A stretch of DNA of 64,000 nt, taken from positions 124,001-188,000 of the forward strand of contig CAJTGI010000002.1 in NCBI GenBank assembly GCA_910575435.1. The letters are read 5' to 3'. This document shows, in pieces, positions 25,414 through 34,157 of this stretch (positions are counted from its first letter, which is position 1; each line of letters begins with the position of its first letter). The notes beneath the pieces are model-generated. The model made no database searches, was not told where the DNA came from, and saw nothing but the letters and a program-made list of their open reading frames with translations. The stretch comes from Clostridiaceae bacterium. Its GTDB lineage: Bacteria; Bacillota; Clostridia; Lachnospirales; Lachnospiraceae. The translations under genes were made by a program, and so were the position numbers.

Positions 25414-28386
25414 ATGGCATCAAGTATCAAAGAGTTATCCCAGGTGAAAATTCCGGAGGCGTATGCGCTGGAGAAGGGAGAGTTCATTTCGGAGGTGGAC
25501 AGTTTTGCCCTGGTGCTTCGCCACAAGGTGAGCGGGGCGAGGGTGATGGTGCTTAGCAATGAGGACGATAATAAGGTATTCAATATCGCTTTCCGCACCA
25601 CCCCGGAGGACTGCACCGGGGTTCCCCACATCATTGAGCATACGGTTCTGTGCGGCTCCAGGGAGTTTCCGGCAAAGGATCCCTTTGTGGAATTGGTGAA
25701 GGGTTCCCTGAATACATTCCTGAATGCCAGCACATACCCAGATAAGACCATGTATCCCGTTGCCAGCTGCAATAACAAGGATTTTCAAAATCTGATGCAT
25801 GTGTATCTGGATGCGGTATTCTATCCGAATATTTATCAGTTTCAGGAGATCTTCAAGCAGGAGGGCTGGCACTATGAGCTGGACAGCCCGGAGGGGGAGA
25901 TTGCCTACAATGGCGTGGTGTACAATGAGATGAAGGGGGCTTTTTCTTCGGAGGAGAGCGTGCTGGAGCGGTTCGTGATGAATAGCCTTTTTCCGGACAA
26001 TACTTATGGACAGGAGTCAGGCGGAGATCCCAGGTGCATTCCGGATCTGACCTATGAGGATTACCTGAATTTCCATCGCAGATACTACCATCCCTCCAAC
26101 AGCTATATCTATCTGTATGGGGATATGGATATCGAGGAGAGGCTGGAATTTCTGGACGAAAAATACCTGAAAGATTTCCCGGCTATTGAGGTGGATTCGG
26201 AGATTCCCTTGCAGAAGCCCTTTGATGGCATGAAGGATTTGGAGAAGAATTATGCGGTGGCCCAGGATGCGGATTGCAGCGAGAAAAGCTATTATGCCTA
26301 TGCCGCGGCAATGGACGTGACTCTGGACCAGAAGGTGTGCAGAGCGTTGGATTTGCTCTCCTATGTGCTGGTGGATATGCCTGGGGCGCCGCTAAAGCAA
26401 GCGCTTCTAGACAAGGGCATCGGCTCAGACATTGACGTGGATTTCTGCGATATCCTGCGGCAGAGTACATTTACCATCATTACGAAAAATGCAAAGCCTG
26501 GCCAGAAGCAGGAGTTTTATGACACCCTGCGGGAGACATTGGAACAGGTGGTCAGGGATGGAATTGACAGGAAGACGCTGGAGGCGGCTATCAACGGCGC
26601 AGAGTTTCGGGAGAGGGAGGCGGATTTCGGCTCGTATCCCAAGGGGCTTCTCTACGGAATCAAGTCCTTTAAAACCTGGCTCTATGACGATGACATGGCC
26701 TGTGATGCCCTGTATTATGATGAGGCTTATCAATTTTTGAGGCAGCAGCTGGAGACGGATTATTATGAACAGCTAATCCGAAAATACCTGTTGGACAATC
26801 CCCACAGCGTGCTGGTGGAACTGGTGCCCGAGCGGGGGCTGGCCTTGCAGGAGGAGGAGCGAACCAGAGAAAAGCTTCGCCAGTATAAGGAGAGCCTTTC
26901 TTCGGAGGAAATCCGGGGATTGATTCAGGAGACCAAGATGCTGAAAAAGTATCAGGAGACGCCTACGCCGAAGGAGATTCTGGATAAGATTCCCATGCTG
27001 AGGCGGGAGGATATTGGCAAGAAGATCATTCCCTATTACAATGAGGAGCGGGAAATATCCGGGGTGAAGGCGCTTCACCACAATATTGCTACGAATGACA
27101 TTGTGTACCTGAGCATGTATTTTGATATGTCGGATTTGGAGGAATATGCCCCCCAGATTAGTTTGCTGACCACCCTGCTGGGATACATGAATACGAAAAA
27201 GCACACCTATGCCCAGTTTGACACGGAGACAAATTTCTATACCGGGGGCATCGCCACGGATATGAACGTGTTCTGCCATCCCGGGGAGAGCGACCAGTAC
27301 GGCGTGTATTTCGAGGCCCGCGCGAAATTCTTGCGGGGCAGGGCGGCCGAGGCATTGGACTTGCTGGCGGAAATGCTTTTTGAGACTCTCTTTGATGATG
27401 ACAAGCATCTCAGGGAGGTGGTGGCAGAGGCGCGTTCCCGGCTGAAAGTGCGCCTGATGTCAGCGGGACACCAGGCGGCGGCAGGGAGAGTGGCATCCTA
27501 TTTCTCAAAGAGTTCCTGGCTTACCGACCGATATAACGGCATCGGATATTATGAGTATCTGGCTCGGCTGGACGAGCATTTTGAGGAGGAGAAGGAGAAT
27601 CTGAAATCCGGATGTCTGGCCCTTCTGGCGAAGTTGCTGCGCTGGCAGAAACTGGTGCTTTCCATTACGGGAAAGGAGGAGGAATATCAGGCGGTAGCCG
27701 AGGAGATTCCGGGATTTCTGGAGCGTCTGGCGGCTTTTGAACGGGAGGAGAGGTCCGAGGATTACGAGGGTTATTTCTCTGAAATGACTTCTTTCACGCC
27801 CAAGCCGGAAAAGAACCAGGAGGCTTTCTCTACTCCCGCAGAGATCCAGTATGTGGCCGTGGGCGGCAGTTTCCATGACATGCCCTATAATTTTGGCGCA
27901 CTGCGGGTGACCAGGCATCTGCTGAATTATAATTACCTGTGGAATGAGGTGCGGGTGAAGGGTGGTGCCTACGGGGTATCCTGCCAGTTTACCAGGGAGG
28001 GGGAGGGATTTTTTGCCTCCTACCGGGATCCGAATCTGGAGGGTACCATCGACGTGTATCAGAAAGCGGCAGATTTCCTCGGGGATTACCAGGCGGAGGA
28101 GAGAGAGATTACCAAGACGATTATCGGTACCATCAGCGGCATGGATACGCCTCTCACGCCGAATATGAAGGGAAGGCGTTCCATGGCAGGGTATCTGTCC
28201 CAGGTGCCGGAGGAACTGCTCCAGAAGGAGAGAGACCAGGTGCTGGGATGCTCTATTGAGGATATCCGGGCTCTCGCGCCGGTGATGCGTGCGGTGAGCG
28301 AGGCAGGCAATGTGTGCGTCATCGGCAATGAGAAGCGCATTCAGGAGGCGAAGGAGTTGTTTCAAAGCATTCAGCCCTTGAGTTAA
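25414..28386 (+). CDS. M16C zinc metallopeptidase (presequence-protease-like)
   Basis: A clam-shell peptidase of 990 residues that degrades short peptides. The inverted zinc motif HxxEH is in TGVPHIIEHTVLCGS (about residue 70), and the third ligand region NGVVYNEMKGAFSSEES follows about 85 residues later. The C-terminal half holds the inactive repeat with the R/Y pair expected near VRVKGGAYGVSC and FASYRDPNL. Length and motifs match the cytoplasmic M16C peptidases common in Clostridia. The ATG at 25414 is taken because GAGGA lies 5-6 bases upstream; 25402 has none. Stand-alone gene between the sugar genes and era. Confidence 0.93.
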   Translation: MASSIKELSQVKIPEAYALEKGEFISEVDSFALVLRHKVSGARVMVLSNEDDNKVFNIAFRTTPEDCTGVPHIIEHTVLCGSREFPAKDPFVELVKGSLNTFLNASTYPDKTMYPVASCNNKDFQNLMHVYLDAVFYPNIYQFQEIFKQEGWHYELDSPEGEIAYNGVVYNEMKGAFSSEESVLERFVMNSLFPDNTYGQESGGDPRCIPDLTYEDYLNFHRRYYHPSNSYIYLYGDMDIEERLEFLDEKYLKDFPAIEVDSEIPLQKPFDGMKDLEKNYAVAQDADCSEKSYYAYAAAMDVTLDQKVCRALDLLSYVLVDMPGAPLKQALLDKGIGSDIDVDFCDILRQSTFTIITKNAKPGQKQEFYDTLRETLEQVVRDGIDRKTLEAAINGAEFREREADFGSYPKGLLYGIKSFKTWLYDDDMACDALYYDEAYQFLRQQLETDYYEQLIRKYLLDNPHSVLVELVPERGLALQEEERTREKLRQYKESLSSEEIRGLIQETKMLKKYQETPTPKEILDKIPMLRREDIGKKIIPYYNEEREISGVKALHHNIATNDIVYLSMYFDMSDLEEYAPQISLLTTLLGYMNTKKHTYAQFDTETNFYTGGIATDMNVFCHPGESDQYGVYFEARAKFLRGRAAEALDLLAEMLFETLFDDDKHLREVVAEARSRLKVRLMSAGHQAAAGRVASYFSKSSWLTDRYNGIGYYEYLARLDEHFEEEKENLKSGCLALLAKLLRWQKLVLSITGKEEEYQAVAEEIPGFLERLAAFEREERSEDYEGYFSEMTSFTPKPEKNQEAFSTPAEIQYVAVGGSFHDMPYNFGALRVTRHLLNYNYLWNEVRVKGGAYGVSCQFTREGEGFFASYRDPNLEGTIDVYQKAADFLGDYQAEEREITKTIIGTISGMDTPLTPNMKGRRSMAGYLSQVPEELLQKERDQVLGCSIEDIRALAPVMRAVSEAGNVCVIGNEKRIQEAKELFQSIQPLS

Positions 28387-28520
28387 TAAAAGGAGATGCC
28401 AGAACCTGATGTGATATTGCGGAACGTTGAGAACGGACTCCGGGCAGAGTCCGGGGAATAGATAGCGAATCGGCATACGGATGAAACTGCTGTAACAGTT
28501 TAAATGAAATGAGGCGAAGG

Positions 28521-29444
28521 ATGAATAATTTTAAATCAGGGTTTGTGACATTGATTGGAAGGCCAAATGTGGGGAAATCCACGCTGATGAATCGGCTGAT
28601 CGGGCAGAAGATTGCCATCACTTCCAACAAGCCCCAGACTACGAGAAACCGTATCCAGACAGTGTACACCTGCCAGGAGGGTCAGATTATCTTTCTGGAT
28701 ACGCCGGGAATCCATAAGGCGAAAAATAAGCTGGGAGAGTATATGGTGACGGTGGCGGAGCGCACGCTGAAAGAGGTGGACGTAATCCTGTGGCTGGTGG
28801 AGCCTACCACCTTTATCGGTGCCGGGGAGCGGCACATTGCGGAGCAGCTGCGCAGCACGGATACCCCGGTGATTCTGGTGATTAACAAGATTGACACCGT
28901 GGAGAAGCAGGAGATCCTGAGGTTTATTGATGCCTATAAGGATATTGTGGATTTTCAGGAAATCGTGCCGGTATCGGCCCTGAAGGGGGAAAATACGGAG
29001 GAACTGGTCAAGGTGATGTTCCAGTATCTGGAAGAGGGACCTTGCTATTATGACGAGGATACCATTACGGACCAGCCGGAGAGGCAGATTGTGGCGGAAA
29101 TGGTGCGGGAGAAGGCCCTGCGCAATCTGAATGATGAGATTCCCCACGGCATTGCGGTGGTGACTGACCAGATGCGGGAGCGGAAGAGGAAGGACAAATC
29201 CGGACATTTGGAAAACATCATAGATATTGACGCCACCATCATCTGCGAGAGGGATTCCCACAAGGGAATTATCATCGGGAAGCAGGGTGCCATGTTAAAG
29301 AAAATTGGCAGCCAGGCTAGGAAGGATATGGAAAATCTCTTGGACTGCAAGGTGAATCTAAAGCTCTGGGTGAAGGTGAAGAAGGAGTGGCGGGACAGCA
29401 ATTATTTGATGAAAAATTTTGGCTACCGCCAAGAAGAATATTGA
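28521..29444 (+). CDS. era: GTPase Era
   Basis: An essential GTPase for 16S rRNA maturation and 30S assembly. 307 residues, normal length. G1 is GRPNVGKST, G2 includes the switch around TTRNRIQ, G3 is DTPGIH, G4 is NKID, G5 is VSALKG. The C-terminal KH RNA-binding domain shows ERDSHKGIIIGKQGAMLKKIG, followed by NLKLWVKVKKEWRDS. The ATG at 28521 follows GAGG with 6 bases spacing. The era, small protein, recO order is a common Firmicutes arrangement. Confidence 0.97.
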   Translation: MNNFKSGFVTLIGRPNVGKSTLMNRLIGQKIAITSNKPQTTRNRIQTVYTCQEGQIIFLDTPGIHKAKNKLGEYMVTVAERTLKEVDVILWLVEPTTFIGAGERHIAEQLRSTDTPVILVINKIDTVEKQEILRFIDAYKDIVDFQEIVPVSALKGENTEELVKVMFQYLEEGPCYYDEDTITDQPERQIVAEMVREKALRNLNDEIPHGIAVVTDQMRERKRKDKSGHLENIIDIDATIICERDSHKGIIIGKQGAMLKKIGSQARKDMENLLDCKVNLKLWVKVKKEWRDSNYLMKNFGYRQEEY

Positions 29445-29632
29445 TTTTTCCAAGAGATTGGAAGTGGTGCCAATGTATGGAAAATGCCCGCCAATAGGGG
29501 GTTCTGACCTGATTGGGATATGCTTTGTCAAAAGATTCCAAGTATAGGTTTGCCGCCGAAAAGCCATCCTAAAGTTACAAAGCAACAACATGCGCTGTCA
29601 GGTGTGGCAGTGTAAAATACATTCAGAAAGGC

Positions 29633-29839
29633 ATGGCGAAGTATATGGCGGAAAAGGAAGGTTGGAATCAATTTGCCGCATCTGGCAAAGTTATGGACTA
29701 TTTGGAGTACAAGGGATGTCTGGAGGGGCTGGCAAATGTATCGAATGTAGTGCCTGCGCCGGGAACGATGGGCAGCTGCGCAATTGCCCGGGACGACGAG
29801 GAGCATGAGGATGACAGTGGCATGAAGGCGAAGGGATAG
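29633..29839 (+). CDS. YqzL-like small protein
   Basis: A 68-residue frame between era and recO. Its N-terminal half, GWNQFAASGKVMDYLEYK, follows the pattern of the YqzL family (W-x-x-F-x-x-T/S-G-x-V-x-x-Y-L-x-Y-K), which in Bacillus sits in the same place between era and recO. The rest is longer and more acidic than usual YqzL. AAAGG lies one base before the ATG at 29633; the ATG at 29645 is an alternative. Function unknown. The call rests on the motif and position. Confidence 0.6.
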   Translation: MAKYMAEKEGWNQFAASGKVMDYLEYKGCLEGLANVSNVVPAPGTMGSCAIARDDEEHEDDSGMKAKG

Positions 29840-29873
29840 TATATTTGCGGGCTGAGTTAGAATGGGGATTCAT

Positions 29874-30623
29874 ATGAGTGAGACAGTGACAGTCACTGGA
29901 ATGGTTTTGCTATCATCTCCGGTCAAGGAATACGATAGGCGGATTGAGATCCTAACCCGGGAGCGGGGAAGGATTTCTGCATTTGCAAAGGGCGCGAGAA
30001 AGGCTGGAAGCGCCCTTTCTGCTTGTACCATTCCCTTTACGTTTGGGGAATATACGCTGTACGAGGGGAGAAATTCTTACAATGTAAAATCAGCCGGGAT
30101 ACAGAAATTTTTTGGAGACATTGCGGAGGATTACGACATGACCTGCTATGCCTCCTATTTTGCGGAGATGGCCAGATATTTTGCCCGGGAGAATATAGAG
30201 GCAGGCCAAGAACTGCTTCTTTTATACATAACATTGCTGGCCTTGCAAAATAAACAGATGCCGGAAAAATTGATCCGCATCGTATACGAAATGCGCATGA
30301 TGATGATACAGGGACAGGGGCTGGAACTCTTCCAGTGCCTGGGGTGTCAGAACACGGACACCAGGGAAGTGTATTTCCAGGCGGGGGGGCTTTTGTGCAG
30401 AAAATGTGCGGAAAAGGAGCGGGAGCTTGCCAAAGTGCATCCCTTTGAATTGTCTTTGGATGGGCTGTATACGGTACAATTTATTTTATCTACACCTGTA
30501 GAAAAAGTGTACTCCTTTTTGGTAGCGGAGGAGGTGCAGAAAGAATTGGAGCGGTTCATGCAGGGATATCTGGGGCGGTATCTGCCCCATCGGTTCCAGT
30601 CGGCGGAGTTTCTGGATAGATAA
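29874..30623 (+). CDS. recO: DNA repair protein RecO
   Basis: Promotes strand annealing and RecA loading together with RecR. 249 residues. The N-terminal OB fold has VTGMVLLSSPVKEYDRRIEI and GRISAFAKGARK; the helical C-terminal domain carries a four-cysteine zinc site (CLGC...CRKC, about residues 150-180). The ATG at 29874 gives the standard short N-terminus. It lies 35 bases after the small protein and 35 bases before the promoter of an accessory cassette. Confidence 0.95.
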   Translation: MSETVTVTGMVLLSSPVKEYDRRIEILTRERGRISAFAKGARKAGSALSACTIPFTFGEYTLYEGRNSYNVKSAGIQKFFGDIAEDYDMTCYASYFAEMARYFARENIEAGQELLLLYITLLALQNKQMPEKLIRIVYEMRMMMIQGQGLELFQCLGCQNTDTREVYFQAGGLLCRKCAEKERELAKVHPFELSLDGLYTVQFILSTPVEKVYSFLVAEEVQKELERFMQGYLGRYLPHRFQSAEFLDR

Positions 30624-30636
30624 TCCAATCTGTTGA

Positions 30637-30665
30637 TTGACAGAAAGGATTATTACCAATATAAT
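30637..30665 (+). promoter_or_regulatory. Consensus sigma-A promoter of the three-gene cassette
   Basis: A perfect TTGACA (30637-30642), a 17-base spacer and a perfect TATAAT (30660-30665). It decides the start of the first gene: the TTG at 30633 would lie inside the promoter, so the ATG at 30705 is used. Confidence 0.85.
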
Positions 30666-30704
30666 GTAACATACAAACATCATATAGAAAGTGAAGGTTG
30701 GGGC

Positions 30705-31439
30705 ATGTTTATTATTGATTCAAAGGTAAATGTGGTGTATGAAGAGGTAGAAGGCATTGTAAAAAAGTTTTACATTTCCTCCGATTATTTAGAGGAATCC
30801 TTTGAGGAGGCTGAGTATTATCCACTCCCGGAAGATGCGCCTGCTGGTATTCCTAGATTTGTGCTAAAGTCAAAAGGCGGATATTCGGAACTTTACTTTG
30901 CGAAAAATATTATGCAGCTTGAGACAAAATATGATGGAGCGTATAGAAGCGATTGGGCTTTATGTGCGGAGAATATATCACAGAAAATTGATGGGATTTA
31001 TAAAGTGCTTGACATGATTGCAGAAGGCAAGTATTTGTTTTCTGGCATCAAGGTCAGAGTTATATACGATGAGGAACAGAAAAATGGAACGCAGAGATTA
31101 AAGGATTCGATTTTGAAAATCAACTCTCAACGGGAACTGTTTGATATAGACTGCAAACTGACGTATGTAGATAATGGATGGTATATTAATATTGCATTGG
31201 CGAATGTCAGGAGTTATGAAGAAGAGGATTTAGACCAAGATGTCATGAGGCCGGGGATGTTAAAAGAAGGAGGGACTAATGCAATCATGGTCACGATTGA
31301 TGTGAATGACAGATATTCATACAATGCAGATATATCTACAACCTCTTCTGGCCAAAGCATGAAAAAAATGATACAGAAAGTTGGAGAAATTATGAAAAAT
31401 ATGCCGACAATTATAGAGAAAGGGGAGATACGTATATGA
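30705..31439 (+). CDS. Uncharacterised protein, first gene of a three-gene cassette
   Basis: 244 residues, soluble, no signal peptide or membrane helix. Not recognised. Visible features: an acidic N-terminal part (residues 1-45), an IPRFVLKSKGGYSELYFAKN block near 50-70, a helix-rich middle with ENISQKIDGIYKVLDMIAEG, a beta-rich stretch with GIKVRVIYDEE and LFDIDCKLTYVDNGWYINIAL, and a basic C-terminal helix. The middle part recalls the sporadically distributed TIGR04255 proteins, but this is not secure. The start is chosen from the promoter position and a weak GAAGG site. It overlaps the next gene by 4 bases. The cassette is AT-richer than era, recO and glyS. Confidence 0.7.
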   Translation: MFIIDSKVNVVYEEVEGIVKKFYISSDYLEESFEEAEYYPLPEDAPAGIPRFVLKSKGGYSELYFAKNIMQLETKYDGAYRSDWALCAENISQKIDGIYKVLDMIAEGKYLFSGIKVRVIYDEEQKNGTQRLKDSILKINSQRELFDIDCKLTYVDNGWYINIALANVRSYEEEDLDQDVMRPGMLKEGGTNAIMVTIDVNDRYSYNADISTTSSGQSMKKMIQKVGEIMKNMPTIIEKGEIRI

Positions 31440-31822
31440 TAATTTCTTCCTTGCTAAATAAAAAACAGGTGTTCAATACTGCGGCACTTCTTTCTGTGGC
31501 AGGGGGCGTTGCTACAGGGACAAGCGTACCTGACCTCTCTATGGTGCCTGCTGGATATATTGCAGATTTGGCACAACGTTCCTGCTTGGATGCATCCACA
31601 TATGGGGTTCATGGAAATGATAGAATAACTTCCATATTGGAAATAGTTTCTCCTACGGAATATATTTTTAGGCCATCGAGATGTTTTCACAGCAAGTTGG
31701 AAAGGGAAGCATATGAATTGTTTGGGAATTTGCGGGAATTGAGTTTGGAAGAGAGATTGGCCAGAAAAAAGACAATGGATAAGATTTCTAGGAATACAGG
31801 AGTGAGTTTTTTTGACCTATGA
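31436..31822 (+). CDS. Uncharacterised small protein, second gene of the cassette
   Basis: 128 residues, not recognised. A mildly hydrophobic stretch (TAALLSVAGGVATGTSVPDL, about residues 15-34) is near the N-terminus but is too short and too rich in polar and small residues for a confident membrane helix. The C-terminal half is helical and charged (REAYELFGNLRELSLEERLA-like) and ends GVSFFDL. It starts with ATGA over the stop of gene one and ends with ATGA over the start of gene three, so all three proteins are translationally coupled, as in a complex or a toxin/antitoxin-like set. Confidence 0.65.
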   Translation: MIISSLLNKKQVFNTAALLSVAGGVATGTSVPDLSMVPAGYIADLAQRSCLDASTYGVHGNDRITSILEIVSPTEYIFRPSRCFHSKLEREAYELFGNLRELSLEERLARKKTMDKISRNTGVSFFDL

Positions 31823-32388
31823 TGCAAGAATTTATAGATTTTGTGGATGAAGTATACCCCTCTCTTGCTTATGATGTGAAGGAAAAGGCGAAAATGGCAG
31901 TCAGGGATTTTGAGGAAATGAATTGCCCTAATGCGTTTTTGATGTGGGATAATTTGGGAGAACTATCCCAAGGAGATGTATTGTCAGAAATTCCTTTTTG
32001 CTATTTTGATGAAGAGGGTCAGCAGAAAATGTTTAAAGCAAAGGCAATGGTTTTATCTATGTCTTGTGATATAGAAAACAATGATATGATTTTGCTTGCG
32101 CCTGTTTTAAGGTTAGCAGATTATGAAGCTGACGTATCAAGCATTGTGCATAATAGGACGCTTACATATTTGTATTATCCGGATGATAGGCTAAAGGATT
32201 ACTATATCGACTTTAGTTACGCATCCACATTTAGTAGTTCTTTTATCCAAGAGTTGCTGAACGATAAAAAACTGAGCAAGATTGCATCTTTGAATCAAGT
32301 TGGATATTATATGTTTTTGTGTAAATTATCCATCTTTTTTACAAGGAGGGAAGATCCGCAAACTCAGCAAGATAGAAAAAAGAGATAG
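31819..32388 (+). CDS. Uncharacterised protein, third gene of the cassette
   Basis: 189 residues, soluble. Not assigned to a known family. The central block [20 protein letters not shown] (about residues 72-91) preceded by [12 protein letters not shown] is the most distinctive part: a buried strand with a Cys-Asp pair, followed by another hydrophobic strand. Similar G-D-V/I...S-x-S-C-D-I...L-L-A-P layouts occur in small unassigned bacterial proteins found in variable regions. The C-terminus ends [11 protein letters not shown], then a charged tail. glyS begins 17 bases downstream without its own leader, so this operon probably drives glyS too. Confidence 0.65.
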   Translation: MMQEFIDFVDEVYPSLAYDVKEKAKMAVRDFEEMNCPNAFLMWDNLGELSQGDVLSEIPFCYFDEEGQQKMFKAKAMVLSMSCDIENNDMILLAPVLRLADYEADVSSIVHNRTLTYLYYPDDRLKDYYIDFSYASTFSSSFIQELLNDKKLSKIASLNQVGYYMFLCKLSIFFTRREDPQTQQDRKKR

Positions 32389-32405
32389 AAGTGGAGGATT
32401 ATTCA

Positions 32406-33803
32406 ATGGAAAAGACAATGGACAAGATTGTGGCACTTGCCAAGGCGAGGGGGTTCATCTACCCAGGCTCGGAGATTTACGGGGGTCTGGCAAATACATG
32501 GGACTATGGCAATCTGGGCGTGGAACTGAAAAACAATGTAAAGCAGGCGTGGTGGAGGAAATTCATCCGTGAGAATCCCTACAACGTGGGGATTGACTGC
32601 GCCATTCTGATGAATCCCCAGACTTGGGTGGCATCCGGCCATCTGGGAAGTTTTTCCGACCCATTGATGGACTGCAAGGACTGCCACGAGCGTTTCCGCG
32701 CAGACAAGGTGATAGAGGATTATATGGCAGACAAGGGCATTGCCATAGAGGGCAGCGTGGATGCCTGGTCCAACGAGGAGATGGAGAAGTACATCCAGGA
32801 GAAGGAAATCTGCTGTCCCAGCTGCGGAAAGAAGAACTTTACGGAAATCCGTCAGTTTAACTTGATGTTCAAAACCTTCCAGGGCGTGACGGAGGATGCG
32901 AAGAATACCGTATACCTTCGCCCGGAGACGGCTCAGGGCATTTTCGTGAACTTCAAGAACGTGCAGCGCACCTCCAGGAAGAAGATTCCTTTTGGAATCG
33001 GCCAGATTGGTAAATCCTTCCGAAATGAGATTACTCCTGGCAATTTTACCTTCCGCACCAGGGAATTCGAGCAGATGGAACTGGAATTTTTCTGTGAGCC
33101 GGATACGGATTTGGAGTGGTTCGCATACTGGAAAAAGTTCTGCATCGACTGGCTGAAATCTCTGGGAATGAAGGAAGAGGAAATGCGCGTCCGCGACCAT
33201 GAGAAGGAAGAGCTTTCCTTCTACAGCAAGGCCACTACGGACATTGAGTATCTATTTCCCTTTGGATGGGGCGAACTGTGGGGGATTGCTGATCGGACAG
33301 ACTACGACTTGACCCAGCACCAGGACGTGTCAAAGGAAGACTTGACATATTTTGACGATAGCAAGAATGAAAAATATATCCCGTATGTGATTGAGCCATC
33401 CCTTGGTGCAGACCGGGTGGTTCTGGCATTCCTGTGTGGCGCGTATGACGAGGAGAATATTGGGACGGAGGAGAAGCCGGACATTCGCACGGTGATGCAT
33501 TTCCATCCCGCTCTGGCACCAGTGAAGATTGGCGTGCTGCCGCTCTCTAAGAAGCTTAGCGAGCAGGCGGGGGAAGTGTATGCTGAATTGTGCAAGGAGT
33601 ATAACTGCGAATTTGATGACAGGGGAAATATTGGCAAGAGATATCGCCGCCAGGACGAGATTGGCACGCCGTACTGCGTTACCTTTGACTTTGATTCCGT
33701 GGAGGATGGTGCGGTGACTGTCCGGGACAGGGATACTATGGAGCAGGAGCGGGTGAAGATTGCCGATTTGAAGGAGTATTTCCGAGGGAAATTTGACTTC
33801 TGA
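32406..33803 (+). CDS. glyS: Glycyl-tRNA synthetase, single-chain dimeric type
   Basis: Charges tRNA-Gly. 465 residues, class II synthetase of the alpha2 type (GlyQS-like), not the alpha2-beta2 type. Seen: [19 protein letters not shown] near the start, a zinc-like cysteine cluster DCKDCHE...[10 protein letters not shown], motif 2 around [21 protein letters not shown], and motif 3 with [10 protein letters not shown]. The C-terminal anticodon-binding domain begins near [19 protein letters not shown] site lies 9 bases before the ATG at 32406. Only 17 bases separate it from the cassette, with no T-box in between. Confidence 0.96.
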   Translation: MEKTMDKIVALAKARGFIYPGSEIYGGLANTWDYGNLGVELKNNVKQAWWRKFIRENPYNVGIDCAILMNPQTWVASGHLGSFSDPLMDCKDCHERFRADKVIEDYMADKGIAIEGSVDAWSNEEMEKYIQEKEICCPSCGKKNFTEIRQFNLMFKTFQGVTEDAKNTVYLRPETAQGIFVNFKNVQRTSRKKIPFGIGQIGKSFRNEITPGNFTFRTREFEQMELEFFCEPDTDLEWFAYWKKFCIDWLKSLGMKEEEMRVRDHEKEELSFYSKATTDIEYLFPFGWGELWGIADRTDYDLTQHQDVSKEDLTYFDDSKNEKYIPYVIEPSLGADRVVLAFLCGAYDEENIGTEEKPDIRTVMHFHPALAPVKIGVLPLSKKLSEQAGEVYAELCKEYNCEFDDRGNIGKRYRRQDEIGTPYCVTFDFDSVEDGAVTVRDRDTMEQERVKIADLKEYFRGKFDF

Positions 33804-34041
33804 TGATTATGTTATATCTGTAATTTCTGGAAACTTTTTCGTTCATATGATGAAATATAAAGAGCATCAGTGTTTGGTGCTCTTTTTTTCGCAATATTTT
33901 ACAGTATTAGAAATTGCTTTGCATTTTCAATGTGAAGAACGCTGGTTTTGCGCTCTTCCTAGAACAAGCCGTGTCATGAAAAGGACGAAAAATTCAGGTA
34001 AAAAATCTCAAAATATTACAGTCAAATTGCACAGAATCTGT
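33804..34041. other. Intergenic region between glyS and the first GH5 gene
   Basis: It holds the glyS terminator and an AT-rich stretch. The frame at 33793-34059 has no ribosome binding site or domain. Nothing else is supported. Confidence 0.5.
33861..33890 (+). terminator. Terminator after glyS
   Basis: AGAGCATCA (33861-33869) pairs with TGGTGCTCT (33875-33883, one G-U), followed by a run of T. Confidence 0.85.
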
Positions 34042-34071
34042 TTGCCAAAATTGCAATAATAGTGTTATAAT
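34042..34071 (+). promoter_or_regulatory. Promoter of the first GH5 gene
   Basis: TTGCCA (34042-34047), an 18-base spacer and TATAAT (34066-34071). The leader to the ATG at 34158 is about 80 bases and ends with an AGAAAGGAG site. Confidence 0.65.
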
Positions 34072-34157
34072 TGATGAGCAGGTGTTGTGTATGACAATGA
34101 TAGCCCGAAAAATGGGAGTTATTTTGTCGAATTTTACCAAAAGAAAGGAGAACGATT

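Noticed and set aside
31436-31540. Signal peptide or membrane helix in the second cassette protein
   Set aside because: The stretch is short, contains several polar residues and lacks a basic start followed by a clear hydrophobic core.
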